Source: Desulfobulbaceae bacterium (lineage in GTDB: Bacteria; Desulfobacterota; Desulfobulbia; Desulfobulbales; Desulfocapsaceae). From it: a stretch of DNA of 64,000 nucleotides. The first letter of the stretch is position 1. Every line of letters begins with the position of its first letter. The stretch is taken from positions 1 to 64,000 of the forward strand of contig JAHEER010000005.1 in NCBI GenBank assembly GCA_024640625.1, read 5' to 3'. A program made the position numbers and the translations under genes. Positions 27,352-37,202 of this stretch are shown here, one piece after another. Below the pieces are notes generated by a model. The model did no database searches, was not told the origin of the DNA, and saw only the letters and a list, made by a program, of their open reading frames with translations.

Positions 27352-29097
27352 ATGATTGAGACCAGTCCAAAGAACAATATCCTTATCGTCGATGACACAC
27401 CCGAGAATCTTTCCATACTGAGAAAGCTGCTCACCGAGAAGGGATACCAGGTGAGGCCGGCACTCAGCGGTGAGGTCGCTCTCAAAGCAGTCCAGAGCCA
27501 GCCCCCGGATCTTATCCTTCTCGATATCATGATGCCGGGCATGGACGGCTATGAGGTATGCAGCATTTTAAAGGCACAGGAAGAGACGTCTAGTATCCCC
27601 GTTATTTTCATCAGCGCCCTTACCGAAGTCGAAGGTGTTCTCAAGGCGTTCCAGGCAGGGGGCGTGGACTATATAACCAAGCCTTTCAGGTCTGAAGAGG
27701 TGCTGGCCAGGGTTCAGACCCACCTGTCTCTGCAAAACGCCATCCATGAAAAAGAAGCTGCCCATAGGATGCTGCAGGTCATCATGGACAGCATCGACAA
27801 TGCCATCATAACGGTCGATGCTCAACGCCGAGTGATCAATGCCAACAAGCAGCTGGATACGATTTGCGGAAAGCTGCAGGGGGATGACCGAACATTTCAG
27901 CAGCGGCTGCTGGATGGCAGTGGTCATTGTGCCATGGCACTGCAGCAGGTGTTTGAAGACCGGAGACAGGTAAAGGAACACCGGGTTGAATGCAGCTGCG
28001 GAACGGGTAAAAGTAAGACTCTGGTGTTAAACGCCACCCCGTTGGCTGACGAGAACGACGAACTGAATGGGGCCGTGCTGGTTGTTCGGGATATAACCAG
28101 GTTGGCGGATCTGGAGAAAAACTTCCTGGAAAAACACAGGTATTACGATATCATCGGCAAAAGCGCAGAGATGCAGAAGATATATACCCTCCTCGAACAA
28201 ACCGCCGACCTGGATGTAAATATATTGATTTATGGAGAAAGCGGGACGGGCAAAGAGCTGATTGCCGAGGCGGTTCATAATGCCAGCCCCCGGGCCGGAA
28301 GCCCCCTGGTAAAAGTCAATTGCGCAGCTCTGTCGGAAAGCCTTCTGGAGAGTGAGCTGTTCGGCCATGTACGCGGCGCTTTCACCGGGGCGGTGAGGGA
28401 CAGGATCGGGCGCTGTCAGGCCGCCGAAGGAGGAACCCTTTTTCTTGATGAGATTGGCGACATCTCGCCCAGCTTCCAGGCCAAACTGCTAAGATTTCTC
28501 GAGCAGAAAGAGTTTGAGCGAATCGGTGACTCCACCACCATCAAAGCCGATGTCCGCGTGGTGGCCGCCACCAACCGTGATTTGCAGGGCAAGGTCAGAA
28601 AAAGGGAGTTTCGCGAGGATCTTTATTACCGTCTGAAGAATCTACTGGTAAAACTGCCGCCGCTGCGTCAGAGAAGTGGCGATATCCCGCTGCTGGTGAG
28701 TCATTTTGTAGAGATCTCCAGAAGCTCGATGAACAAGAATATCCAGGGAATGGATAGCGACGTCACCGACCTGTTTCTGCACTATTCATGGCCTGGCAAT
28801 ATTCGGGAGTTGAGAAGTACCATTCATTACGCCTGCGCACTATGTCCCGGCGAGATTATCGGCAGAGAGCACCTGCCGCCGGAATTCCTCGAGGCCGTCT
28901 CAGCTGCAGGACCTGAAGCAGTATCTGCTGAGTGGGCTTCTTTTTCCCCGGACACACCACAGTCCGAAAAAGAGGCGATTCTGGCTATTCTGAAAAAGAC
29001 CGACTGGAACAAAGCCAAAAGCGCCAGGCTTCTTGGCGTGAGCCGGGCCACCCTGTACTCGAAACTGCTGAAGTACGGCATCGAGGAGAAGGATTAG
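27352..29097 (+). CDS. Sigma-54-dependent response regulator (REC-PAS-AAA+-Fis)
   Basis: A 581-residue transcription activator. Residues about 8-125 are a receiver domain (VDDTPE, phospho-acceptor in LLDIMMPGMDG, conserved Lys in YITKPF). A PAS-like domain spans about 140-250. The AAA+ domain has Walker A GESGTGKE near 296, the sigma-54-contacting GAFTGA near 341, Walker B GGTLFLDEIGD and an Arg-finger region. A Fis-type helix-turn-helix ends the protein (NKAKSARLLGVSRATLYSKL). ATG 27352 follows GGAG. No cognate kinase is directly adjacent; the hybrid kinase at 29905 is the closest candidate but carries its own receiver. Confidence 0.93.
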   Translation: MIETSPKNNILIVDDTPENLSILRKLLTEKGYQVRPALSGEVALKAVQSQPPDLILLDIMMPGMDGYEVCSILKAQEETSSIPVIFISALTEVEGVLKAFQAGGVDYITKPFRSEEVLARVQTHLSLQNAIHEKEAAHRMLQVIMDSIDNAIITVDAQRRVINANKQLDTICGKLQGDDRTFQQRLLDGSGHCAMALQQVFEDRRQVKEHRVECSCGTGKSKTLVLNATPLADENDELNGAVLVVRDITRLADLEKNFLEKHRYYDIIGKSAEMQKIYTLLEQTADLDVNILIYGESGTGKELIAEAVHNASPRAGSPLVKVNCAALSESLLESELFGHVRGAFTGAVRDRIGRCQAAEGGTLFLDEIGDISPSFQAKLLRFLEQKEFERIGDSTTIKADVRVVAATNRDLQGKVRKREFREDLYYRLKNLLVKLPPLRQRSGDIPLLVSHFVEISRSSMNKNIQGMDSDVTDLFLHYSWPGNIRELRSTIHYACALCPGEIIGREHLPPEFLEAVSAAGPEAVSAEWASFSPDTPQSEKEAILAILKKTDWNKAKSARLLGVSRATLYSKLLKYGIEEKD

Positions 29098-29284
29098 GCG
29101 CACCTGACCTGGCAGGATCCGGGTAAGTTCTATAGCTGAGCGGATCGACCTGCTGAGCTAAACACTCCTGCCTATACACATGTGTACAGCAGACACATGG
29201 GTGAACACTTCTGGATGTCTCCTCGCAAACCCTTTATCCTTCCTATTATATGATATTATTTAATTTTTTTTGAAAAATAAATTC

Positions 29285-29299
29285 AGGCACGGTTGTTGT
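29285..29299 (+). promoter_or_regulatory. Weak candidate sigma-54 (-24/-12) promoter
   Basis: AGGCACGGTTGTTGT matches the sigma-54 consensus TGGCACG-N4-TTGC at the GG and CAC block, but the -12 GC is GT. The spacing between GG and the -12 G is correct. It lies about 140 bases before a small membrane-protein gene and just after a sigma-54 activator gene. The rest of the 341-base gap (29098-29438) shows no gene. Confidence 0.3.
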
Positions 29300-29438
29300 A
29301 ATAAATCAGGGCAAGAGTCGCACAATCAAGCGGAGGCCCTGTCTAACACACCATGAAACCTGCACACGGAAAAACAGCCGATTTCAGACCGAGCGAAAGA
29401 ACCGGCTTTGCTGTCCAAACTCAAAGGAGGAGTCAGTT

Positions 29439-29624
29439 ATGTTTATCTCAGAATTTATAGTTGGCCTGTGGTTTATCCCCGTTGTTCTTTTCGTCGTTAT
29501 CCCGCTGTCAGTGCTCTGCGCCTGGTCAATTCACCAGCTTTTGAGAAAAGTCGGCGACAAAATCGAGGAGGCTGTCCGCGACGAGTCCCGGGTCCCAAAC
29601 CTCCGGACCAGACCTGCAGTCTGA
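29439..29624 (+). CDS. Small single-pass membrane protein
   Basis: A 61-residue protein with a strong AAGGAGGAGTCAGTT ribosome-binding site before ATG 29439. Residues about 5-32 are hydrophobic (IVGLWFIPVVLFVVIPLSVLCAW), followed by a short charged cytoplasmic tail (LLRKVGDKIEEAVRDESR). A typical terminator follows 35 bases after the stop, so it is a monocistronic transcript. It sits between a sigma-54 activator and a BvgS-like kinase; a role in that signalling is a guess. No family recognised. Confidence 0.65.
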   Translation: MFISEFIVGLWFIPVVLFVVIPLSVLCAWSIHQLLRKVGDKIEEAVRDESRVPNLRTRPAV

Positions 29625-29658
29625 ATCTTACATTTAAGTTGAACCAGCCACCTGCATG

Positions 29659-29690
29659 GCGGAGTCGAGTGTTTCGGCTCCGCTTTCTTT
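29659..29690 (+). terminator. Rho-independent terminator after the small membrane gene
   Basis: GCGGAG at 29659-29664 pairs with CTCCGC at 29678-29683 and is followed by TTTCTTT. It lies 35 bases after the small membrane-protein stop codon and fits an intrinsic terminator. Confidence 0.7.
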
Positions 29691-29904
29691 AGGCGGACAC
29701 CAATTGCATTGAGTCTGACATTAATTGCAGATCCTGCGCCGTTCGCTGCACCGTGACCGCTGAATCCTCTGTCTGAACTGACAGATTGTTGCAGCATCAC
29801 GGTTTTGTTACAATAGGAGAATCGACCTGACCTGAGGTTTTGATCTGAGGTCAAAATTGAAAAGTTTGACGGTTTTTTAGGGATGGAAAGCTATGTTCTG
29901 CTGA

Positions 29905-32900
29905 ATGCAGTCTAGTAAAAGCGACGGATCATCAACTATGAGACACACCCTGCTGGCCGCTTTCCTAAGATTCGCCTGGGCGCTCACGATTTTTCTTTCA
30001 ATTGGTTTTTCAGCTACTTCTCTTTCCGCATCAACCGCGATAAAAGTCGGTGTATATCAGGACTTTCCCCTGGTTTTCTATGATCAGGATGGCAAAGCCC
30101 ACGGGGTTTATGTCGATCTGTTAAACCACATGGCGGCCCAGGAAGACTGGGTGATTGACTACGTTCCCTGTAAATGGGTGGACTGCCTGAACATGCTGGA
30201 GAGCGGTGAGATTGATCTGTTGACCGCCATCGCTTTTTCCAAGGAACGGACCAAGAAGTACGACTTCAACGAGGAGACCGTTTTCCCCAACTGGGGGCAG
30301 GTCTACACCACGCACGACCTCAAGCTGGACTCCATTGGCCAACTTGCGGGCAGAACCGTTGCCGGCCTTGATAAGGATATCTATTTCAAGTCCCTCAAGG
30401 AGCTGACCGATACCGCACATCTTGAAGTTAATTACAGAGGCACCGACGAATATGACGAGGTTTTCCGGCTCTTGGAGCAGCAGGAGGTCGACGCCGGCAT
30501 CCTGCCCAGACTTTACGGCGACTTGAATGAAAAGAAATTTAACGTCAACAAAACCACGATCATCGTACGGCTCTCCGAGCTCAGATTTGCCTCCAGAAAA
30601 TCTGCCAACCAGAAAATTCTGGCCGCCATCGATACACATCTGCAGCGGTTGAAAGCAGACAACAACTCGCTTTATTTTCAGTCAGTCTCTAGATGGTTGG
30701 GGCAGCAGGATAAAGGTGCTGCTATCGATCTCGATCTGACCGAGAACGAGAAACAATGGCTGGCCGAGCACAGGCGGATCCTGCTCGGGGTGGATCCTGA
30801 ATTCGTTCCCTTTGAATTCATCGATGTGGATGGCAGCTACCGCGGCATGTGCGCTGACTACGTAAACCTTATCAGCGAACGAACCGGCATAGCCATGGAT
30901 ATCGCTCCGAATCTGAGCTGGAATGAAGCGGTGGAGCGGGCTAAGATTAAGGAAATTGACGTACTGCCCTGTGTCGGCATGACCGAAAAGCGCAAGGAGT
31001 TTCTCACCTATTCCACCCCGCACCAAACCTTCTATCGTGTTTTTGTTACCCAGGAGGGCTCCGCTATCGGCAGCAGCGTCGATGACCTGGAGGGCCTCAA
31101 AGTCGCGGTCCAGCGCAACAGTTCACACCACGGTTTCATGCAGGACAACACTTCCATCAAGCCAATTCTGTTTGACACCGCTGAGCAGGCCATCATTTCA
31201 GTATCAGAAGGCAGGAGCGACGTATTTGTCGGCAATGAGAACATGACCGGCTACACCATCAACAGAAAAGGCATCGTCAACCTCAAGATGACCAGGCTGG
31301 AAGGGGCCGAAGGCAGAAATCTCTATTTTGCCGTCCGCAATGACTGGCCGGAACTGGTATCGATTATCAACAAGGCGCTGGCCTCGATTTCCGAGAGGGA
31401 GAGGGAGGCGATCAAACAGAAATGGATCGCGGTGACCATAGAAAAACAGATCGATTACACGCTGCTCTACCAGGTGGGTGCCGCAATCCTCTGTTTCGGC
31501 CTGATTTTTTCCCTGTGGAATGCCCAGATCAGACGGCAGAGGAAAAAGCTGCGAGGGAGCGAGAGACGCTATCAGGCCCTAGCCGACAACAGTGAAGTGG
31601 GCATTCTCCAGGTAACGCCGGATGGTACTTCGACCTATCTGAACACGGCCATGACCAAGATGCTCGAAGCGGAAACCCCTAACCAGGTCATTGGCCAGAA
31701 TATCACCGATTTCGCCGCTCCTTCATTCAGAGACCTGGTCCGGAGAGAGCGGGATAAACGGCGCCATAATATCTCCTCTACCTATGAAGTGGATCTTATC
31801 GGTCTCAAGGGTGCGCGAAAAAGCGTCATGATTTCGGCCGCACCAATCTTAAATGACGCCGGCAAGCTCGAGAGTATTATCAGTTCCATTGTCGATATTT
31901 CGGCGCTCAAACGGGTGGAGAATGCCTACCGCGAATCCGAGGCCGAGCTGCGGGCACTGTTCAGCGGCATGACCGATGTGGTTATCATGCTCGACGGCAG
32001 CGGCCGGTACCTGAAAATCGCGCCTACCTCGCAGGGGCTCCTCTATAAATCCATTGACGATCTTCAGGAATCGTCTCTGCACGACACCTTTTCTGCCGAT
32101 CAGGCCGAATTTTTCCTCGATCAGATTAACCAGAGCCTCACTGAGCAGAAACTTGTCAAATTCGAGTACAAGCTGGCGATTGGGGGGAACGACCTGTGGT
32201 TCGATGGGCGTATCGCACCGATGTCGGAAAACACGGTCGTGTTCGTCGCCCGGGATATCACCGACCACAAGAATGGTGAGGAAGCTTTGCGAAACGCCAA
32301 GAACGAGGCGGAGTCCGCGAACCTGGCCAAGAGCACCTTTCTGGCCAATATGAGCCATGAACTGAGAACGCCGCTCAACGCGATCCTTGGTTTTACCGGG
32401 CTGATGATGCGAGATTCCAACCTTTCAGCGGATCAGCTGAGCAGCCTGGAATCCATCGGCCGCAGCGGTGAGCATCTGCTGGATCTGATCAATGACGTAC
32501 TGGAGTTCTCCAAGATCGAAGCCGGCCGGGTTGAACTGCAGCCCGAAAATTTTGACCTCTACCGGTTGCTCTTTGTGATTGAGGAGATGTTCAGCCTCCG
32601 AGCCACAGAGAAGGGGCTGACCCTCACCGTCGAGCGAGACGCCCAGGTACCCCATTATGTGCGCGGGGATCAGGGCAAGTTGAGACAGACCCTGATCAAC
32701 ATACTGGGCAACGCGGTGAAGTTTACCCCCCAGGGCAGCATTACCCTGCGGGTCAGCAGTAAAGGATCGAGGCTCTTCTTCGAGGTCGCAGACACCGGTG
32801 TCGGCATCGCCCAGGAAGAAATGGCCATGGTCTTCGATGTCTTCGTACAATCGACCAGCGGCCAGGAATCAAAACAGGGGAGCGGCCTCGGCATCCCCAT

Positions 32901-33711
32901 CAGCCAGAAATTTGTGCACATGATGGGGGGGGATTTGACGGTCGAAAGCGAGGTCGGCACAGGAACCATATTCAGGTTCGATGTGCAGGTCGAGATTGTA
33001 GACGGAACTGATGAGGTGGTTTCCGAAGCAGAGCTCATGGTCGTCGGACTCGAACTGGGCCACGACGAGTATCGCATACTCGTTGTCGAGGACAACAGGC
33101 TCAGCCGAAAACTACTGGTCACTTTGCTCACCAAGGTCGGTTTCGAGGTCCGTGAGGCATCTGACGGAATGGAAGCAGTCGACATCTGGCAAGGGTGGCA
33201 GCCGCATCTTATCTGGATGGATTTACGTATGCCGGTTCTCGATGGGTATATGGCGACCGAACGAATCAGATCCCTCAGCAAAGATTCGCCAGTGCAGGTC
33301 GACACCAAGATTATTGCCTTGACGGCCAGTGCCTTTGAAGAAAACAAAGAGAGGGCATTTGCCAGCGGCTGTGACGATTTCGTGCGCAAACCGTTTCGTG
33401 AGTCCGACATATTTAAAAAAATGGCTGAACACATCGGCGTTCAGTATGTGTACGCAGATGCAGCGGAGAAGACTCAACCTGCCTCGTCAATGGGGCTCAT
33501 GCATAGCGGTGAGCTGTCTGCCCAGCTGTCGGAATTGCCAAAAGAAATAGTAGAGAGGCTGGCAAGGGCAGCAGATCTGTGTGACGCCGACAGGATCGAT
33601 CAGATAATTGCTGAAATCAGGAGCCGCAACAGCGCCCTGGCGGAGGTTCTGTTGCGTTTCTCCAAGAAATTTGACTACGATCGCATCGTCAGGCTGATTA
33701 ACACCCAGTAA
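29905..33711 (+). CDS. BvgS/EvgS-like hybrid sensor histidine kinase
   Basis: A 1268-residue unorthodox kinase. After a signal segment (residues about 12-45) come two tandem periplasmic substrate-binding (SBP_bac_3, venus-flytrap) domains at about 46-265 and 280-510, a transmembrane helix near 519-540, two PAS domains at about 552-670 and 672-790, a HisKA domain with the phospho-His in NMSHELRTPLN (near 818), an HATPase domain (NILGNAVKFTP, ADTGVGI, GSGLGIPIS) and a receiver with phospho-Asp in WMDLRMPVLDG near 1104. A further 90 residues follow without a clear Hpt histidine. It should sense a small solute in the periplasm. ATG 29905 is used; ATG 29938 is equally possible and gives a tighter signal peptide. 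Confidence 0.93.
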   Translation: MQSSKSDGSSTMRHTLLAAFLRFAWALTIFLSIGFSATSLSASTAIKVGVYQDFPLVFYDQDGKAHGVYVDLLNHMAAQEDWVIDYVPCKWVDCLNMLESGEIDLLTAIAFSKERTKKYDFNEETVFPNWGQVYTTHDLKLDSIGQLAGRTVAGLDKDIYFKSLKELTDTAHLEVNYRGTDEYDEVFRLLEQQEVDAGILPRLYGDLNEKKFNVNKTTIIVRLSELRFASRKSANQKILAAIDTHLQRLKADNNSLYFQSVSRWLGQQDKGAAIDLDLTENEKQWLAEHRRILLGVDPEFVPFEFIDVDGSYRGMCADYVNLISERTGIAMDIAPNLSWNEAVERAKIKEIDVLPCVGMTEKRKEFLTYSTPHQTFYRVFVTQEGSAIGSSVDDLEGLKVAVQRNSSHHGFMQDNTSIKPILFDTAEQAIISVSEGRSDVFVGNENMTGYTINRKGIVNLKMTRLEGAEGRNLYFAVRNDWPELVSIINKALASISEREREAIKQKWIAVTIEKQIDYTLLYQVGAAILCFGLIFSLWNAQIRRQRKKLRGSERRYQALADNSEVGILQVTPDGTSTYLNTAMTKMLEAETPNQVIGQNITDFAAPSFRDLVRRERDKRRHNISSTYEVDLIGLKGARKSVMISAAPILNDAGKLESIISSIVDISALKRVENAYRESEAELRALFSGMTDVVIMLDGSGRYLKIAPTSQGLLYKSIDDLQESSLHDTFSADQAEFFLDQINQSLTEQKLVKFEYKLAIGGNDLWFDGRIAPMSENTVVFVARDITDHKNGEEALRNAKNEAESANLAKSTFLANMSHELRTPLNAILGFTGLMMRDSNLSADQLSSLESIGRSGEHLLDLINDVLEFSKIEAGRVELQPENFDLYRLLFVIEEMFSLRATEKGLTLTVERDAQVPHYVRGDQGKLRQTLINILGNAVKFTPQGSITLRVSSKGSRLFFEVADTGVGIAQEEMAMVFDVFVQSTSGQESKQGSGLGIPISQKFVHMMGGDLTVESEVGTGTIFRFDVQVEIVDGTDEVVSEAELMVVGLELGHDEYRILVVEDNRLSRKLLVTLLTKVGFEVREASDGMEAVDIWQGWQPHLIWMDLRMPVLDGYMATERIRSLSKDSPVQVDTKIIALTASAFEENKERAFASGCDDFVRKPFRESDIFKKMAEHIGVQYVYADAAEKTQPASSMGLMHSGELSAQLSELPKEIVERLARAADLCDADRIDQIIAEIRSRNSALAEVLLRFSKKFDYDRIVRLINTQ

Positions 33712-33720
33712 GTGCTTTCA

Positions 33721-34548
33721 TTAGGCTGTAAACAGTGAGCTATTGCAGAAGTGATCTATCAGATGTCGGGCTATTGAATAGCTGCCGGGAAGTTTCGGCA
33801 AATTCCTCGCCTTAAACCATTTTGCATCAACAATTTCGTCGTTATCGATTCTGATCTCGCCGTTTGAATGAGCGGCTGTAAACCCGATCATCAGCGAGTG
33901 GGGAAACGGCCAATTCTGACTGCCGAAATAGTGAATATTCTGCACTTCAACGCCCACTTCTTCCAATACTTCTCTCTGGATACATTCTTCAAGGGTTTCA
34001 CCTGGCTCAACAAAACCTGCGAGAACGGAATACATGCCTGCCGGGAAACGGTTCGAGCGGGCGAGAAGAATACGATCATCTCTGATCACGGACACAATAA
34101 TTGAGGGGGATAATCGCGGATAGTTCGATAACCCGCAGCTGGTACACAGTTTTGCCCTTTCATCGGCCAGTTCGATTGTTGGTTGTCCGCATCGGCCGCA
34201 GAAACGAAAATTTCTGTCCCAGGTGAGAATTTGCTTGGCGAGACAGATTGCCCGGATTTCACTGGAGGAAAATTGACTGAGAGCATCCCGCAAAGAAATC
34301 GATGTTAAAGAGTCGGCAGGCGAGAGGTCTGCAGGAAACTCCAGGGCATAGCAAAAACGATCATTCCAGGTGCCGATGAAGTGCGATTGTTCCACCTCGA
34401 GATCATATGAGAGGATATCGATTTCTGAGGGAATCCAATAGCGGTCATGGCGGTACCCAACTACTATGTGCTGATCCCTGATAAGGAAATACAAGGGATA
34501 TGGGGCTCCTTTTTCAGCAGGAGGTTTTATCTTAGGGATGAATTCCAT
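33721..34548 (-). CDS. nudC: NADH pyrophosphatase / NAD-RNA decapping-type Nudix hydrolase (NudC-like)
   Basis: A 275-residue protein with the NudC arrangement: an N-terminal domain, a four-Cys zinc ribbon (CGRCG and CTSCG near residues 117-140), YPRLSPSIIV, the Nudix box (GFVEPGETLEECIQ then REVLEEVGV) and the NudC marker SQNWPFPHSLM, which differs from the canonical SQPWPFP by one Pro to Asn change. NudC enzymes split NAD(H) into NMN(H) and AMP and can remove NAD caps from RNA. Its 3' end lies nine bases from that of the convergent hybrid kinase gene. ATG 34548 is the natural start. Confidence 0.9.
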   Translation of the reverse strand: MEFIPKIKPPAEKGAPYPLYFLIRDQHIVVGYRHDRYWIPSEIDILSYDLEVEQSHFIGTWNDRFCYALEFPADLSPADSLTSISLRDALSQFSSSEIRAICLAKQILTWDRNFRFCGRCGQPTIELADERAKLCTSCGLSNYPRLSPSIIVSVIRDDRILLARSNRFPAGMYSVLAGFVEPGETLEECIQREVLEEVGVEVQNIHYFGSQNWPFPHSLMIGFTAAHSNGEIRIDNDEIVDAKWFKARNLPKLPGSYSIARHLIDHFCNSSLFTA

Positions 34549-34684
34549 AAATTGCCTTCTTCCGTATTTGTGCTACGCTAATTTTATCAAACGGTGAATT
34601 TTATTCATGTAATGCATAAAGAACATCATTACCAACTAAACTACAGTAAGGCTTTTAAATCGGCAGGAACAGTAGCGACGTGAC

Positions 34685-35602
34685 ATGAAAGAGGGTAGCC
34701 AACCAGCACGCATCACCCTTCTCGACGGGGGAATGGGGCGGGAACTCCTCAGGCTGGGCGCTCCGTTTCGACAGCCGGAGTGGTCCGCCTTATCGCTGAT
34801 GGAGGCTCCTGCGCTGGTGAGGGAGGCGCACGAATCTTTTGCTGCGGCAGGATGTGATATCCTCACAACCAGCAATTATGCCGTTGTTCCCTTTCATTTG
34901 GGTGAAAAACGCTTTTTTGCCAGCGGAGCAGATCTGACTGCTGTCGCGGGTCAGATTGCCCGTGAAGTGGCAGCGAAGTGGGGAACCAAGGTTGCCGGGT
35001 CACTGCCACCGCTTTTTGGCTCGTACCGGCCCGATCTATTCATTCCTGAGCGGGCTCCGGAAATCCTGAACATACTTGTTGAGGTACTCGGCCCTTATGT
35101 TGACTTCTGGCTCGCCGAAACAACGAGTTCCGTGGATGAAGCTCGGGCGGTGGCAGAAGCTCTTGGCAATGACGATCGCCCCCTTTGGATTTCCTTCACC
35201 CTTATGGATGAAGAAAAGTCACCAGAAGATGCACCGCGTCTTCGTTCCGGGCAGAAGGTTAAATTTGCGGTGCGCTCGGCATTGAGACTCGGGGCTTCCG
35301 CCATCCTGTTTAACTGCAGTCGACCGGAAGTCATGTCAAGGGCCGTCGAGGCAGCAATTGAGGAGCTCACGTCGGCCCACATCTCCTTGCCGGTCGGGGT
35401 TTATGCCAACGCCTTTCCTACCCAGCAGGGTGATACATTAGCCAATTCTGATTTGCACGACATCCGTCGAGATCTCGAACCGCTGAGCTACCTCGGTTTC
35501 GTGGATACCTGGTGCCGCCGCGGCGCGACAATCATTGGCGGATGCTGCGGTATAGGACCGGAACATATTGCCGTTCTGCGCAAGTGGCTGCAGGAAAAAT
35601 AA
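34685..35602 (+). CDS. Homocysteine S-methyltransferase family protein
   Basis: A 305-residue zinc-dependent methyltransferase of the MmuM/BHMT type. It starts with the family signature LLDGGMGREL, has the substrate loop ILTTSNYAV, and carries the zinc-binding Cys residues in FNCSRPE (near 205) and GGCCGIGPEH (near 287). It is predicted to move a methyl group from a methylated donor (S-methylmethionine, betaine-like or SAM) to homocysteine or a related thiol. It stands alone, divergent from the NudC gene. Ribosome-binding site weak. Confidence 0.87.
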   Translation: MKEGSQPARITLLDGGMGRELLRLGAPFRQPEWSALSLMEAPALVREAHESFAAAGCDILTTSNYAVVPFHLGEKRFFASGADLTAVAGQIAREVAAKWGTKVAGSLPPLFGSYRPDLFIPERAPEILNILVEVLGPYVDFWLAETTSSVDEARAVAEALGNDDRPLWISFTLMDEEKSPEDAPRLRSGQKVKFAVRSALRLGASAILFNCSRPEVMSRAVEAAIEELTSAHISLPVGVYANAFPTQQGDTLANSDLHDIRRDLEPLSYLGFVDTWCRRGATIIGGCCGIGPEHIAVLRKWLQEK

Positions 35603-35645
35603 TTATTCCGCGGTGGGAGTGCCGGTTCTCAGAGATAATCGTTTG

Positions 35646-36536
35646 TCAGGGAGTGATTTGAATCCTGCTGATGATACATGCCTGGCATGATCCGGATCTG
35701 TTTCTAGCCGCATCGGTGAGTGAAAACACGCCAATGATATCTTCGGTCTTCGAATCCTTGACAAAGAGCCGATGGACATCGGAGAAAATCATGCTGCGGA
35801 TTGCTTCTTCGAGCATATCATCTTCCCTGCAACTGCGGATGGGCACTGACATCACTTCGCTGGCAGGGGTATTCAGGGGAACGTCGTGATTGTAAGCGAG
35901 AATTAAGTCTGTCTTGGAAATTACTCCCACGCCGCGACCGGTGTTATCCACCACCAGGATTGCCCCGATGTGATGCAGGGCAAGCTCCTCGAGGACTTGC
36001 TCCAGAAGATAATCTGCGGCAACGCTTTTGATTTCCCTGGTCATGCAGCCGCCGATCAGGGAGCGCTCGCCTTGCTCCGCTTTTGGACCATTCGCCGGCC
36101 TGAATATGCTTTTGGGGCAGCGGGAGCAGAGTTCGTACAGCAAGCCTACGATGTCCGGATAGGCCAGGGCACCGACGACCGCATCATTGTCCGGGTCTTT
36201 GACATAGAGTCGGTAGATCTGGTTGTCCTTCATTCTGCCAAGCGCCTCTTCCAGCGGGTCGTCAAGGTGGCAGAACACCGGGGGGCTGGTCATGATATAT
36301 TCCAGGGGGGAGTCGAGGGGCAGGGACGCATAGTAGGCCCCGGCGATGTTGGTCTTGGATACCACTCCGACCGGGTTCTGGCTCTCATCCATGACTATGA
36401 GGCCGCCGATTTTATGCTTGATCAGGGTGCTGATCGCGCTGGAAATGGTCGACTCCTTTCCCAGCCGGTTAATCCTGCGCCTCATGGCACTGGCAACGAT
36501 CTTGCCGCTGAGCGTGGTGGCAAGCGATGGGCTCAT
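35646..36536 (-). CDS. Four-CBS-domain protein
   Basis: A 296-residue soluble protein made of four CBS motifs arranged as two Bateman pairs: residues about 15-70, 78-135, 160-220 and 228-285. Typical strands are seen in IGGLIVMDESQNPVGVVSKTNI, YRLYVKDPDNDAVVGALAY, IGAILVVDNTGRGVGVISKTDL and HRLFVKDSKTEDIIGVFSL. CBS pairs bind adenine nucleotides and regulate partner proteins. No catalytic domain is attached. Its ATG overlaps the stop of the upstream CBS gene (ATGA), so the two are translationally coupled and probably work together. Confidence 0.85.
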   Translation of the reverse strand: MSPSLATTLSGKIVASAMRRRINRLGKESTISSAISTLIKHKIGGLIVMDESQNPVGVVSKTNIAGAYYASLPLDSPLEYIMTSPPVFCHLDDPLEEALGRMKDNQIYRLYVKDPDNDAVVGALAYPDIVGLLYELCSRCPKSIFRPANGPKAEQGERSLIGGCMTREIKSVAADYLLEQVLEELALHHIGAILVVDNTGRGVGVISKTDLILAYNHDVPLNTPASEVMSVPIRSCREDDMLEEAIRSMIFSDVHRLFVKDSKTEDIIGVFSLTDAARNRSGSCQACIISRIQITP

Positions 36537-37018
36537 GCCGGGGTGCTGTCATCGGTGAAGCGATCCAGCACATCGTAGAAAAGATCAGATATGTATACGA
36601 TGCCGAGGATCATGCCATCTTCAACCACCGGGAGGCGACGAATATGCTGCTCGATCATGATATCGAGTATGACAAACTTATGAGTATCCGGACCTATGGT
36701 GACAACCTCCTGGCTCATGATGTCCCCGACCCTGATCGACTCGGCCTTTTTACAGCTCAGGTCGATGATATCGGCAATTTCAATATCATCCATCCTGCCC
36801 CATAGGTGCACATGCTTGGGTCTCATGAACAGCAGGATATCAAACATGGAGAGCATGCCGACCAGATTGCCCTGGTCGTCCAGCACCATCATGCCGAATA
36901 TTCTGCGTCCTTCCTCGCTGCTGGCCTGTCTGAACAGCTTGACCGCCTCACTTATCGGGGTGTGGGGGGAGACGGTATGAAAGCCTGTAACCATAATATC
37001 TCGTGCAAATATTTTCAT
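36533..37018 (-). CDS. Two-CBS-domain protein
   Basis: A 161-residue protein with one Bateman pair: first CBS at about 7-65 (IMVTGFHTVSPHTPISEAVKLF and FGMMVLDDQGNLVGMLS), second at about 95-150 (IMSQEVVTIGPDTHKFV and RRLPVVEDGMILGIVYISDLF). ATG 37018 (MKIFARDIMV) is the usual start for such proteins; an in-frame extension reaches 37099 but has no support. First gene of the pair, with a four-base overlap to the four-CBS gene. Nucleotide-sensing regulator of an unknown target. Confidence 0.83.
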   Translation of the reverse strand: MKIFARDIMVTGFHTVSPHTPISEAVKLFRQASSEEGRRIFGMMVLDDQGNLVGMLSMFDILLFMRPKHVHLWGRMDDIEIADIIDLSCKKAESIRVGDIMSQEVVTIGPDTHKFVILDIMIEQHIRRLPVVEDGMILGIVYISDLFYDVLDRFTDDSTPA

Positions 37019-37202
37019 GAAGCCAGTGTACCTTTTTGCACCCAGTTCTGCCAGAGTACTCCTGGCAGACACCAGAAAATTTCGGTCTGAGCAGTTCATT
37101 TTTGCCTGCCTGAGCAGAGCAGGTTGGACGCGGGTAACACTCGTGAATATGCTACTCTGTACTTCTTCGCTCAGAGAATAAATGGACCCGGTTCACCAGC
37201 GC

